Source: Mycobacterium helveticum
Lineage (GTDB): Bacteria; Actinomycetota; Actinomycetes; Mycobacteriales; Mycobacteriaceae
DNA: 61,443 nucleotides
Reading direction: 5' to 3'
Assembly: GCF_007714205.1 (NCBI RefSeq)
Contig: NZ_VMQU01000014.1
Location: 1 to 61,443, forward strand
This document shows, one piece after another, positions 12,478 through 20,876 of this stretch; position 1 is the stretch's first letter; each line of letters starts with the position of its first letter. The notes under the pieces are model-generated. The model saw only the letters and a list, made by a program, of their open reading frames with translations, was not told the DNA's origin and made no database searches. The position numbers were made by a program, and so were the translations under genes.

Positions 12478-12976
12478 GTCGCCACGTTAACCGCGAGAAG
12501 CCCGGCGGTTCAGGGGCATTGGATGCACAAACGGGTGCCATTGGTCCCTATTCGCGGTCTCGGGGGTTGCCAACCCCGATGCGGCCCCATTCGAGCCGTC
12601 CGATGCGGGTGCCACGACTCGGCGTGTGGCGCGTTGGTCGCACGTCGGGTCACCGGACCCTTGGGATTTCACTTGATCAACGCAAACAATTGATATATTC
12701 CGCATGCGGCGCGCATGCCAACTTGCGATTTTTATGACGGTCCCAACCGAAGGTCACCTTCAATGCCCTGCGCGCGCATGCCCCCAGCGGGTGTCATCCG
12801 CACCACGTGTTTCATTGGCACCAGATTGGTAACCCGTGCCGCGCCGTCTGACAGCATTCCCGCTCACCCAAGCCCGTCGACCCGAAAACCGCTTCCTGGC
12901 TTTACATTTGGTTCCCAATCCCATGCAGGCAGGCACCGCCCCCACCACACCGGCCGCTAATCCCTCAACCAAGGCG
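12478..12976. other. 499-bp intergenic region upstream of the stress-protein operon
   Basis: No coding sequence is convincing here. It holds two DosR-like dyads (12533-12550 and 12647-12660), a perfect hairpin GGGGTT-GCC-AACCCC at 12563-12577, and an AT-rich stretch at 12670-12740 that may hold promoters for the leftward operon or the former PPE gene. The rest, 12740-12976, is featureless to me. Confidence 0.6.
12533..12550 (-). promoter_or_regulatory. Possible degenerate DosR box
   Basis: On the minus strand TAGGGACCAATGGCACCC contains the dyad GGGACC-AA-TGGCACC, close to the DosR consensus core GGGAC-4 nt-GTCCC. It is 56 bp upstream of the stress-protein start, a normal place for activation. 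A second weaker dyad, GGGTC-ACCG-GACCC, lies at 12647-12660. Matches are partial and no regulator gene is present nearby. Confidence 0.35.
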
Positions 12977-13760
12977 ATGCGACACAGGTATTACCTCTTC
13001 TCTGCACCGGAGATCAATTCCACCCGGATGTACACCGGCCCCGGCGCCGGCTCCCCTCCTGGCCGCCGCGGGAAGCTGGGACGCGGTCTCCGCCGAGCTG
13101 AGCGCCACCGCCGAGGGATACGAGTCGGCGGTCTCGGGGCCGGACCTGCACTGGCGTGGCCCGGCCGCGGAGGCGATGACGGCCACCGCCGCCCGGTACA
13201 TGGGTTGGCTGCAATCGACGGCCGAGCAGGCGAAGCGGACGGCCATGGCGGCCAGGACGGCGGCGGCGGCCTACGAGCACGCGTGTGCGATGAGGGTTGC
13301 GGTCAGCTCCGCCTACTACATGGAGGCGTTGCCCGCCGGCGTGATCGGCGCCGAGAACAACCTGGGCGTCCTGCCCAACCTCGGTGCCGCCGGGCGGCTG
13401 TCGCCGCTCCGGCCGAGATCGCCCCGGGGATCGCCCCGGCGCTGAGCGCCGCGTCCACGGGCGGTGCCGGGGGGCTGGGCAACGTCGCCGCGACACTTGC
13501 CCGTGCGGGCACGATCGGACCGATGTCCGTGCCGGCCGGCTGCTCCGCGCCGTCGACCAGCACCGTCGCGGCGCTGGAGCCCGTTGGGATGACCACGCTG
13601 CTGGGGACCGAGGAGGCGGCCGCATCCCCGGCTACCCGGGCTACCCGGGGATGCCCGGCGGGATGGCCGCGCGCGGCATGGGCATGGGCGCCCCGCCCCG
13701 GTACGGCGTCAAGCCTACGGTGATGCCGCGCCCGCCGGCTGATACGAGTCCGGCCCGCTG
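12977..13760 (+). pseudogene. Decayed PPE-family gene, PPE50/PPE51 position
   Basis: Three reading frames hold successive parts of one PPE protein. APEINSTRMYTGPGAGS begins near 12995. After a frameshift near 13051 comes LLAAAGSWDAVSAELSATAEGYES and HWRGPAAEAM. After a shift near 13395 comes [10 protein letters not shown] and [11 protein letters not shown], the SVP-type segment. After a shift near 13620 come the glycine/proline stretch [12 protein letters not shown] and the tail [15 protein letters not shown]. The usual central PPE segment after about residue 120 is missing. PPE51 in M. tuberculosis is linked to sugar and glycerol uptake across the outer membrane; that function is lost here at this locus. 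Confidence 0.88.
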
Positions 13761-13809
13761 GCCGTTCGCTGCTGTTCGCGGCACTCACCAGCTAGGGAAA
13801 AGTGGGACA

Positions 13810-14469
13810 ATGGATTTCGCTTTGTTGCCCCCGGAGGTCAACTCCGGCCGGATGCACAGCGGCCCGGGATCGGGCTCACCGATGGCCGCCGTGGGCCGCT
13901 GGGACTCCCTGTCGGCCGAGTTGGACAACACCGCCGCCACCTGCGCACCGGTGTTTTCGAGCCGGACCGGCCTGCACTGACACGGCCCGGCCGCCCGGAC
14001 CAGGACGGCCACCACCGCCGAACACACCAGACAACCGAACACACCAGACAAACCGCCCTGCGGGCCCGCGCCGCCGCAGCCGCCTGCCAACTGGCCTCCG
14101 CCATGACAGTGCAACCACTCGGACTTCCCCGCGAGCATCCTCGGGCCTTGAACGACGCGCAGGTGTTGCCCAGCCCGGTGACCGCGGCGGCACCGTCCGC
14201 GCGCGGTGCCGTCGCTCGGCGACGCCGCCGGGTCCGGGGCGGGCCACCCGAACCGGTGGTCGCCCCCTGCCCGGGCGGAGTCGAGCCGGCTCGCCGTTGC
14301 CGGGCAACGACATTGCGGCGCAACCGGCATCCGGCTTGGTCACCCGGGCCGGCTCGGATGCGCCCGGGATGCCTGGGATGGCGGTCGGCTAGGCCTTCGG
14401 CCCCGCGGCCGTCGTCGCACGCTACGGCGTGCGCCTCACGGTGATGCGTCGCCCCGCGCGGGCGGCTAG
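13810..14469 (+). pseudogene. Second decayed PPE-family gene
   Basis: It starts with a perfect PPE N-terminus ([15 protein letters not shown], then [20 protein letters not shown]) but stops at 13978-13980, where the family has GLQW; the Trp codon has become TGA. Shifted fragments follow (HGPAA, later AMTV) and a typical tail, ARYGVRLTVMRRPARAA with TAG at 14467-14469. Lengths between fragments are far too short for a working protein. Together with the preceding gene it represents a PPE50/PPE51-like pair, both dead. It overlaps the stop of the convergent gene by 4 bp. Confidence 0.85.
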
Positions 14470-14807
14470 CCTGCGGGCGGCGGCCCGGGCGGCTCGGGCG
14501 GTGCGAGCCTCCAGTTGTCGGGATTCTTCGGCGAGTACACCACCGGCAGCAGCTGGCCCATCGTGGGCCATTGGTCCACTTCGACTTCCATGCGCTGGTA
14601 TACGGCGTGCTCAGCGACGGTGGGCCCGTTGATGACGCCGGCGATGGTGACGTACTGCCTGCCGGTGGCGTCCGGTCGCGGACTGACCCCGGTGACCAGC
14701 AGCGTGCCGCCGAGCGACTCCCCGCGCGGGCCGCGCGAAAGGAACCGCTGGGCAAGGAACACTCCCAGCACCGCCACCAGGATGAGCAGCACACCGAATT
14801 CCCACAC
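14466..14807 (-). CDS. Small single-pass membrane protein of unknown function
   Basis: A 113-residue protein with one N-terminal membrane helix (about 2-22, EFGVLLILVAVLGVFLAQRF) and a soluble remainder containing VTIAGVINGPTVAEHAVYQRMEVEVDQWP, then a proline-rich tail. GTG at 14807 is the first start placing the helix at the N-terminus. I do not recognise a family with a known role. It is divergent from hisN, 85 bp away. Confidence 0.7.
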   Translation of the reverse strand: MWEFGVLLILVAVLGVFLAQRFLSRGPRGESLGGTLLVTGVSPRPDATGRQYVTIAGVINGPTVAEHAVYQRMEVEVDQWPTMGQLLPVVYSPKNPDNWRLAPPEPPGPPPAG

Positions 14808-14862
14808 CCGGACATGGTAGGACTGCTGTCATGAGCCGCGCCGGCGACGATGCAGTGGGGGC

Positions 14863-14884
14863 CCCTCCCGCTTGCGGGGGAGAG
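14863..14884 (-). repeat. Copy of a short dispersed repeat
   Basis: The minus strand carries CTCTCCCCCGCAAGCGGG (14884-14867) followed by a GGxxCCCCCAC stretch. The same 18 bp and the following pattern recur on the plus strand inside nuoE at 31798. It lies directly before hisN. Its palindromic GC-rich nature suggests a small mobile or intergenic repeat family. Confidence 0.6.
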
Positions 14885-14892
14885 CGGCGCCC

Positions 14893-15675
14893 ATGAGCCC
14901 CGCCGACCTGGCGCTGGCGCTGGCACTGGCCGACCATGCGGACACCTGGACCCGCGCCCGGTTCGGTGCGCTGGACCTGCGCGTCGACACCAAGCCGGAC
15001 CTGACCCCGGTGACCGACGCCGATCGCGCCGTCGAGACCGAACTGCGCGAGCTGCTCGGGCGCGACCGGCCGGACGACAGCGTCCTCGGCGAGGAGTTCG
15101 GGGGCACGACGACTTTCCGTGGGCGGCAGTGGGTCATCGACCCGATCGACGGGACCAAGAATTTCGTCCGCGGGGTGCCGGTGTGGGCCAGCCTGATCGC
15201 ATTGCTCGACGACGGCGTCCCGACGGTCGGCGTGGTGAGCGCGCCGGCGCTGCGGCGCCGGTGGTGGGCAGCCCGAGGCCATGGCGCCTTCGTCGGCGTC
15301 GACGGTGACCCCCCGCGCCGGCTGGCGGTTTCGGCTGTGGCACAGCTGGATTCGGCCAGCATGTCGTTCTCGAGCCTGTCGGGGTGGGCGCAGCGCGGGC
15401 TGCGCGACCGTTTCATCGAGTTGACCGATGACGTGTGGCGGGTGCGCGCCTACGGCGACTTTCTCTCCTACTGTCTCGTCGCGGAGGGGGCCGTCGACAT
15501 TGCCGCCGAACCGGAGGTGTCGGTGTGGGACCTGGCGGCGCTCGACATCCTGGTGCGCGAAGCGGGTGGGGCGTTCACCGGCCTGGACGGGATGGCGGGC
15601 CCGCACCGCGGCAGCGCCGTGGCCACCAACGGCTTGTTGCATCAGCAGGTGCTGGGCAGGATCGTTGTGAATTAG
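14893..15675 (+). CDS. hisN: Histidinol-phosphatase, inositol-monophosphatase fold (Rv3137-like)
   Basis: The enzyme removes phosphate from histidinol phosphate in histidine synthesis; Rv3137 was identified as HisN. The protein has 260 residues. Metal ligands are visible in EEFGG (Glu67/68), DPIDGTKNF (Asp83, Asp86) and the late [16 protein letters not shown] (Asp in WD). ATG at 14893 gives the known length; 21 bp upstream is another in-frame start. pflA (Rv3138), next in H37Rv, is absent and fadE24 follows directly. Confidence 0.9.
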   Translation: MSPADLALALALADHADTWTRARFGALDLRVDTKPDLTPVTDADRAVETELRELLGRDRPDDSVLGEEFGGTTTFRGRQWVIDPIDGTKNFVRGVPVWASLIALLDDGVPTVGVVSAPALRRRWWAARGHGAFVGVDGDPPRRLAVSAVAQLDSASMSFSSLSGWAQRGLRDRFIELTDDVWRVRAYGDFLSYCLVAEGAVDIAAEPEVSVWDLAALDILVREAGGAFTGLDGMAGPHRGSAVATNGLLHQQVLGRIVVN

Positions 15676-15692
15676 ATAACAGGCGGCCCTCG

Positions 15693-15716
15693 CTATCTTA
15701 CTCCAAAGTAAGATAG
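15693..15716. promoter_or_regulatory. Perfect 10-bp-arm palindrome upstream of fadE24, likely operator
   Basis: CTATCTTACT and AGTAAGATAG flank CCAA; the arms are exact inverted repeats. The site ends 37 bp before the fadE24 ATG. It is AT-rich in a GC-rich setting and has the size of a TetR-family operator. No TetR gene adjoins, so the regulator is elsewhere. Operator function is inferred. Confidence 0.75.
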
Positions 15717-15753
15717 AGTTCTCCGCACTGCCCCGACGACAGAGGCTGCCGAC

Positions 15754-17169
15754 ATGACCGCAACTCGTTCCGGTTCGAACTCCAATTCCTCCCGCAGGCC
15801 CAACTCCCGCAGGCCCGAACGGGGCGGCGGCAGCACCGGCGTGGGTTTGCCACCGCACAAGCGGACCGCCATCGACGTCGCCATGGCGCTGATCACTCCG
15901 CTCGTCGGCCAGCAGTTCCTGGACAAGTACCACCTGCGCGGCCCGCTCAACCGCGGCCTCGGCTACGGCGCCAAGACGATCTTCTCCGCCGGCGCCGCCG
16001 CTTCCCGCCAGTTCACCCGGGTCCAGAACCTGCGCAGCGGGCCGACCCGGCTGAAGTCCAGCGGCAAGGACTATTTCGATCTGACGCCCGACGAGGACCA
16101 GAAGCTGATCGTCGAAACGGTCGGGGAGTTCGCCGAGGAGATACTGCGGCCGGCGGCGCGCGACGCCGACGAGGCCGCCGCCTATCCGCCCGACCTGATC
16201 GCCAAGGCCGCGGAACTGGGCATCACCGCGATCAACATTCCCGAGGACTTCGACGGCATCGCCGCGCACCGCTCCAGCGTGACCAACGCGCTGGTGGCCG
16301 AGGCGCTCGCCTACGGCGACATGGGCCTGGCTTTGCCCATCTTGGCCCCGGGCGGCGTGGCATCCGCGCTGACCCACTGGGGCAGCGCCGACCAGCAGGC
16401 CACCTACCTGCCGGAGTTCGCCGGCGAGAACGTCCCGCAGGCCTGCGTCGCCGTCGCCGAACCCCAACCGCTGTTCGACCCCACCCGGTTGCGGACGACG
16501 GCGGTGCGCACACCGAGCGGCTACCGGCTCGACGGCGTGAAGTCACTGGTCCCCGCCGCGGCCGACGCCGAGCTGTTCATCGTCGGCGCGCAACTGAACG
16601 GCAGGCCCGCCTTGTTCATCGTCGAGTCGTCCTCCGCGGGTGTGACCGTCAAAGCGGATCCGAGCATGGGGATCCGCGCGGCGGCACTCGGCCAGGTCGA
16701 ATTCTGCGGGGTTTCGGTGCCGCTGAACGCCCGGCTCGGCGAGGACGAAGCCTGCGACGACGACTACTCGGAGGCGCTGGCGCTGTCCCGGCTGGGCTGG
16801 GCGGCGCTGGCGGTCGGCACCGGGCAGGCGGTGCTGGACTACGTCGTGCCCTACGTCAAGGAACGCCACGCCTTCGGTGAGCCGGTCGCCCACCGCCAGG
16901 CCGTCGCGTTCATGTGCGCCAACATCGCCATCGAACTCGACGGCCTGCGGCTGATCACCTGGCGCGGCGCCGCACGGGCCGAGCAGGGCCTCAGCTTCAC
17001 CCGGGAGGCGGCGCTGGCCAAGCGGCTCGGCGCCGACAAGGCCATGCAGATCGGTCTGGACGGCGTGCAACTGCTCGGCGGCCACGGCTACACCAAGGAG
17101 CACCCGGTCGAGCGCTGGTACCGCGACCTGCGGGCCATCGGCATCGCCGAGGGCGTCGTCGTCATCTGA
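15754..17169 (+). CDS. fadE24: Acyl-CoA dehydrogenase FadE24
   Basis: A 471-residue acyl-CoA dehydrogenase-family protein with an unusual N-terminal extension of about 105 residues, rich in Ser/Arg and containing a basic helical part, before the ACAD core (DEDQKLIVETVGEFAEEILRP). The core shows the middle beta-domain and the C-terminal helices with QLLGGHGYTKEHPVERWYRD. It pairs with fadE23, 46 bp downstream, and many mycobacterial FadE enzymes act as heteromeric pairs. The substrate is not known from sequence. Probable control is by the palindrome just upstream. Confidence 0.93.
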   Translation: MTATRSGSNSNSSRRPNSRRPERGGGSTGVGLPPHKRTAIDVAMALITPLVGQQFLDKYHLRGPLNRGLGYGAKTIFSAGAAASRQFTRVQNLRSGPTRLKSSGKDYFDLTPDEDQKLIVETVGEFAEEILRPAARDADEAAAYPPDLIAKAAELGITAINIPEDFDGIAAHRSSVTNALVAEALAYGDMGLALPILAPGGVASALTHWGSADQQATYLPEFAGENVPQACVAVAEPQPLFDPTRLRTTAVRTPSGYRLDGVKSLVPAAADAELFIVGAQLNGRPALFIVESSSAGVTVKADPSMGIRAAALGQVEFCGVSVPLNARLGEDEACDDDYSEALALSRLGWAALAVGTGQAVLDYVVPYVKERHAFGEPVAHRQAVAFMCANIAIELDGLRLITWRGAARAEQGLSFTREAALAKRLGADKAMQIGLDGVQLLGGHGYTKEHPVERWYRDLRAIGIAEGVVVI

Positions 17170-17215
17170 GTCGCGGTCTTGAATCGCTAGTCAAACCCGA
17201 GCCGAAAGTTCAACC

Positions 17216-18421
17216 ATGGCAATCAATCTGGAACTCCCCCGCAAGCTGCAAGCGGTAATGGACACCACGCATCAGGGCGCCGCCGAGTTGATGCGGCCGA
17301 TCGCGCGCAAATACGACCTGAACGAACACGCCTACCCGATCGAACTCGACACGCTCTTCAGCCTGTTCGAGGGCGCCTCCTCGGCAATGGCCTTCGCCGG
17401 AGCGGACGCGCTGCGCGACCAGGAGGAACGGCGGGACACCAACCACAACGGCGCCAACATGGCCGCCCTGTTGCAGACCCTGGAGGCCAGCTGGGGCGAT
17501 CTGGCGATGATGCTGTCGGTCCCCTATCAGGGGCTGGGCAATGCGGCCATCTCCGCGGTCGCCACCGACGAGCAGCTGGAACGCCTGGGCAAGGTGTGGG
17601 CGGCGATGGCGATCACCGAACCGGGATTCGGGTCGGACTCGGCGGCCGTGTCCACCACCGCCAGGCTGGACGGCGACGAGTACGTCATCAACGGCGAAAA
17701 GATCTACGTCACGGCCGGTTCGCGTGCCACCCACATCGTGGTGTGGGCCACGTTGGACAAGTCGGCGGGCCGCGCGGCGATCAAGTCGTTCGTGGTCCCC
17801 CGCGAACATCCCGGCGTCTCGGTCGAGCGACTCGAGCACAAGCTCGGCATCAAGGGCTCCGACACGGCGGCGATCCGCTTCGACAACGTCCGCATCCCGA
17901 AAGAGAATCTGCTGGGCAACCCGGAAATCGAAGTGGGCAAAGGGTTTTCCGGGGTCATGGAGACCTTCGACAACACCCGCCCGATCGTGGCGGCCATGGC
18001 CGTCGGGGTCGCCCGCGCCGCGCTCGAGGAGATCCGCAAGATCCTCACCGCGGCCGGGGTGGAGATCTCCTATGACAGGCCGTCGCACGTGCAGAGCGCC
18101 GCGGCGGCCGAGTTCCTGCGCATGGAGGCCGACTGGGAGGCCAGCTACCTGCTGTCCCTGCGCGCGGCGTGGCAGGCCGACAACAACATCCCCAACTCCA
18201 AAGAGGCCTCGATGAGCAAGGCCAAGGCCGGCCGGGTCGCGACCGACATCACCTGTAAGACGGTCGAATTGGCCGGCACCACGGGGTATTCCGAGCACAC
18301 GCTGCTGGAGAAGTGGGCGCGCGACTCCAAGATCCTCGACATCTTCGAGGGCACCCAACAGATCCAGCAGCTGGTGGTCGCCCGCCGCCTGCTGGGCCTG
18401 TCGTCGGCGGAGCTCAAGTAG
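17216..18421 (+). CDS. fadE23: Acyl-CoA dehydrogenase FadE23
   Basis: A 401-residue acyl-CoA dehydrogenase. Visible are AMAITEPGFGSDSA (flavin/substrate contact), YVINGEKIYVTAGSRATH, and the C-terminal GYSEHTLLEKWARDSKILDIFEGTQQIQ with the conserved dimer/FAD loop. It follows fadE24 with a 46-bp gap and probably forms a complex with it. A palindromic repeat that could end transcription lies just after the stop. Confidence 0.94.
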   Translation: MAINLELPRKLQAVMDTTHQGAAELMRPIARKYDLNEHAYPIELDTLFSLFEGASSAMAFAGADALRDQEERRDTNHNGANMAALLQTLEASWGDLAMMLSVPYQGLGNAAISAVATDEQLERLGKVWAAMAITEPGFGSDSAAVSTTARLDGDEYVINGEKIYVTAGSRATHIVVWATLDKSAGRAAIKSFVVPREHPGVSVERLEHKLGIKGSDTAAIRFDNVRIPKENLLGNPEIEVGKGFSGVMETFDNTRPIVAAMAVGVARAALEEIRKILTAAGVEISYDRPSHVQSAAAAEFLRMEADWEASYLLSLRAAWQADNNIPNSKEASMSKAKAGRVATDITCKTVELAGTTGYSEHTLLEKWARDSKILDIFEGTQQIQQLVVARRLLGLSSAELK

Positions 18422-18436
18422 CGAGGGCGCCCGTTG

Positions 18437-18514
18437 CGCCGAGCGTGTAGCCAGGGCGAGACTTCGACCCGTGGATTCAGGCGGCCGAATTTCGCCCTGT
18501 GTGCGCGTTCGGCG
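18437..18514. repeat. 78-bp imperfect palindromic element between fadE23 and fadB4
   Basis: Arms CGCCGAGCGTGTAGCCAGGG (18437 onward) and CCCTGTGTGCGCGTTCGGCG (to 18514) are imperfect reverse complements around a 38-bp core that also has GTGGATTCAGG. It would make a long stem in RNA and may act as a terminator. The shape resembles intergenic palindromic repeats common in slow-growing mycobacteria; I cannot count copies outside this window. Confidence 0.6.
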
Positions 18515-18633
18515 AAACCTCCCGGCGTGCTCGACCAACTGCGGGCCGGCGCGCACACCGGCCGGGCGGTGGTGCGGGTCGCCGGCGGCTGCTGCGGCGG
18601 AAGTAGGCTGACGGCACCGACGATGGAGGTGAC

Positions 18634-19605
18634 ATGCGCGCGGCACAAGTGACCCGGCTGGACGGTCCGGAGGCGATCGAGGTGGCCGAGGCCGAGGAAC
18701 CACAGGGCGACGGTGTGGTCGTCGACGTGCACGCCGCCGGGGTCGCGTTCCCCGATGCGCTGCTCACCCGCGGCCTCTACCAGTACCGGCCGGAGCCGCC
18801 GTTCGTGTTGGGCGCCGAGATCGCGGGGGTGGTGCGAGCGGCGCCGGAGGGCGCCCACGTGCACGCCGGCGACCGGGTGGTCGGCCTGACGATGCTGTCC
18901 GGCGGCATGGCCGAGGTTGCGGTGCTGTCGCCGGACCGGGTGTTCAGGCTGCCCGACAACGTCAGCTTCGAGGCGGGTGCCGGCCTGCTGTTCAACGACA
19001 TGACGGTGTACTTCGCGCTGACGGTCCGCGGCCGGCTGGCCCGGGGCGAGACGGTGCTGGTGCACGGCGCGGCCGGCGGCATCGGGACGTCGGCGCTGCG
19101 GCTGGCGCCGGTGCTCGGGGCGTCGCGCACCATCGCGGTGGTCAGCACGCCGGAGAAGTCGCAGATCGCCACGGCGGCCGGCGCGACGGACGTGGTGCTG
19201 GCCGAGGGCTTCAAGGACGCGGTCAAGGAGTTGACCGACGGGCGCGGGGTCGACGTCGTCGTCGACCCGGTCGGCGGCGACAGGTTCACCGACTCGCTGC
19301 GCTCGCTCGCGCCGGGCGGCCGCCTGCTGGTCATCGGGTTCACCGGTGGCGAGATCCCCACCGTGAAGGTGAACCGCCTGCTGCTCAACAACATTGACGT
19401 CGTCGGCGTCGGGTGGGGCGCCTGGACGGGCACCCACCCCGACGCGCTGGCGCAGCAGTGGGCCGGCCTCGAGGAACTGCTCGGCTCCGGCCGGCTGACA
19501 CCGCCGGAACCGGTGGTCTATCCGCTCGACGAGGCCGCCGCCGCCGTCGCGTCGCTGGAGAACCGCACCGCCAAGGGGAAAGTCGTGCTGCGAGTTCGCG
19601 ATTGA
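18634..19605 (+). CDS. fadB4: NADPH:quinone oxidoreductase-type protein FadB4
   Basis: A 323-residue zinc-independent medium-chain dehydrogenase. The Rossmann motif is VLVHGAAGGIGTSALRLAP (about 143-161); the N-terminal GroES-like domain has GVAFPDALLTRGLYQYRPEPP. Such enzymes reduce quinones or enones with NADPH. It is the Rv3141 homologue. GGAGGTG just before the ATG fixes the start. The product name FadB4 is historical; it is not a hydratase/dehydrogenase. Confidence 0.92.
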   Translation: MRAAQVTRLDGPEAIEVAEAEEPQGDGVVVDVHAAGVAFPDALLTRGLYQYRPEPPFVLGAEIAGVVRAAPEGAHVHAGDRVVGLTMLSGGMAEVAVLSPDRVFRLPDNVSFEAGAGLLFNDMTVYFALTVRGRLARGETVLVHGAAGGIGTSALRLAPVLGASRTIAVVSTPEKSQIATAAGATDVVLAEGFKDAVKELTDGRGVDVVVDPVGGDRFTDSLRSLAPGGRLLVIGFTGGEIPTVKVNRLLLNNIDVVGVGWGAWTGTHPDALAQQWAGLEELLGSGRLTPPEPVVYPLDEAAAAVASLENRTAKGKVVLRVRD

Positions 19606-19716
19606 TGACGCGGCCGTGGCCGTGGCGCGGTGACGTCTGCCCCACCCGGGCGCGACCGATGGGCTATCTGGGGTGGCCTGCGGCCCGAGCCCGCCCTTGT
19701 GCGGGGCAGAAAAGAA

Positions 19717-19736
19717 AACTAATGTCACTTTTAGTT
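19717..19736. promoter_or_regulatory. Inverted repeat before the catabolic operon, likely operator
   Basis: AACTAA-8 nt-TTAGTT lies 34 bp upstream of the first gene of the eight-gene operon, in the only AT-rich patch of the intergenic region. A TACCAT -10-like hexamer sits at 19751-19756. The operon's own TetR protein is the natural candidate to bind it. This is inferred from position and symmetry. Confidence 0.55.
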
Positions 19737-19770
19737 CTGCGCCCTGGCCGTACCATCCCGGAGTCGCCCC

Positions 19771-20874
19771 ATGGAATCCTTCGTCCACCTGCGCAAAGGC
19801 AGGACGCCGCGGCGCCTGCACGCCGACCTCGACGGACTCAAGGACGACGAGCTGGGCCGGGCCGGGTTCACCGGCCGGACCGCCAACATGTACCGCCGCC
19901 ACGATCCCACCGCCTACCGTTCGGCCGGTCCGCTGCGCCCCGTCGACGTGCTGTCCGGCGACCTCAAACCCGCTGACGCCACCGACGCCCGCGGCGGCCC
20001 GCTGCTCATGTTCGACAACGACGACTGCCGAATCTCGTTGAGCCGCCGCCACGAACCGATGCCGTTCCACACCCGTCACGTCGATGGGGACCTGCTGTGC
20101 TTCGTGCACCGCGGCGCCGGCCTTCTCGAGACCGAGTTCGGGCCGCTGCGCTACCGGGAGGGCGACTGGGTCTACCTGCCCAAGGCGTGCACCTGGCGGC
20201 AGGTGCCGGACCCCTCGTCCGAAGGGGCGACGACGCTGCTGATGATCGAGACCACCGACGAGCTGCGCGTCCCTCCCCCGGGCGCGCTGGGCCGGCACTT
20301 CCCGTTCGACCCCTCCCAGGCCACCATCCCGGAGCCGGTCCCCATCGACGATGACGGCCGCGACGAGTACGAGGTCCGGCTGATCCATGACGGCGGCCCG
20401 ACAACCCTGTACTACCAACACAACCCGATCGACGTCGAGGGCTGGCGCGGCGACAACTTCGCCTTCACCTTCAACATCGCCGACTACAACGTCGTCACCT
20501 CCGACAGTGTCCACCTGCCGCCCACCGTCCACCTGTTCATGCAAGCCGCCGGCGTGTACGTGATGAACTTCCTGCCCAAGCCCGCCGAAGGGGTCCCCGG
20601 CACCGAGCGCACCCCGTGGTATCACCGCAACGTCGACTACGACGAGATCGCCTTCTTCCACGGCGGCTCGCTCTACGGCATCCCGATGCCCCCCGGTCTG
20701 GTCACCCACGCGCCGCAGGGGGTGCACCACGGCGCTCCGGAGAAGGCGCGCGAACGGGCGCGCCGCAAGTTCGACGAGCATTCGCGGGTGGACTGGCAGG
20801 TGATCGCCGTCGACACCCGCCGGCGGCTGACCCCGTCGGCCGAGGTGTTGGCCCACGACCTCGGGCAGCACTGA
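19771..20874 (+). CDS. Cupin dioxygenase of the homogentisate 1,2-dioxygenase family
   Basis: A 367-residue double-cupin protein. The iron ligands of homogentisate dioxygenase are recognisable: His285 and Glu292 in YHRNVDYDEIAFF and a third His at 319/320 in GVHHGAPEKA. It is shorter than the usual 430-residue enzyme. It probably opens an aromatic ring with O2, but no fumarylacetoacetate hydrolase or maleylacetoacetate isomerase lies near, so homogentisate itself may not be the substrate. It heads an operon; the next gene begins 2 bp after its stop. Confidence 0.82.
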   Translation: MESFVHLRKGRTPRRLHADLDGLKDDELGRAGFTGRTANMYRRHDPTAYRSAGPLRPVDVLSGDLKPADATDARGGPLLMFDNDDCRISLSRRHEPMPFHTRHVDGDLLCFVHRGAGLLETEFGPLRYREGDWVYLPKACTWRQVPDPSSEGATTLLMIETTDELRVPPPGALGRHFPFDPSQATIPEPVPIDDDGRDEYEVRLIHDGGPTTLYYQHNPIDVEGWRGDNFAFTFNIADYNVVTSDSVHLPPTVHLFMQAAGVYVMNFLPKPAEGVPGTERTPWYHRNVDYDEIAFFHGGSLYGIPMPPGLVTHAPQGVHHGAPEKARERARRKFDEHSRVDWQVIAVDTRRRLTPSAEVLAHDLGQH

Positions 20875-20876
20875 CG

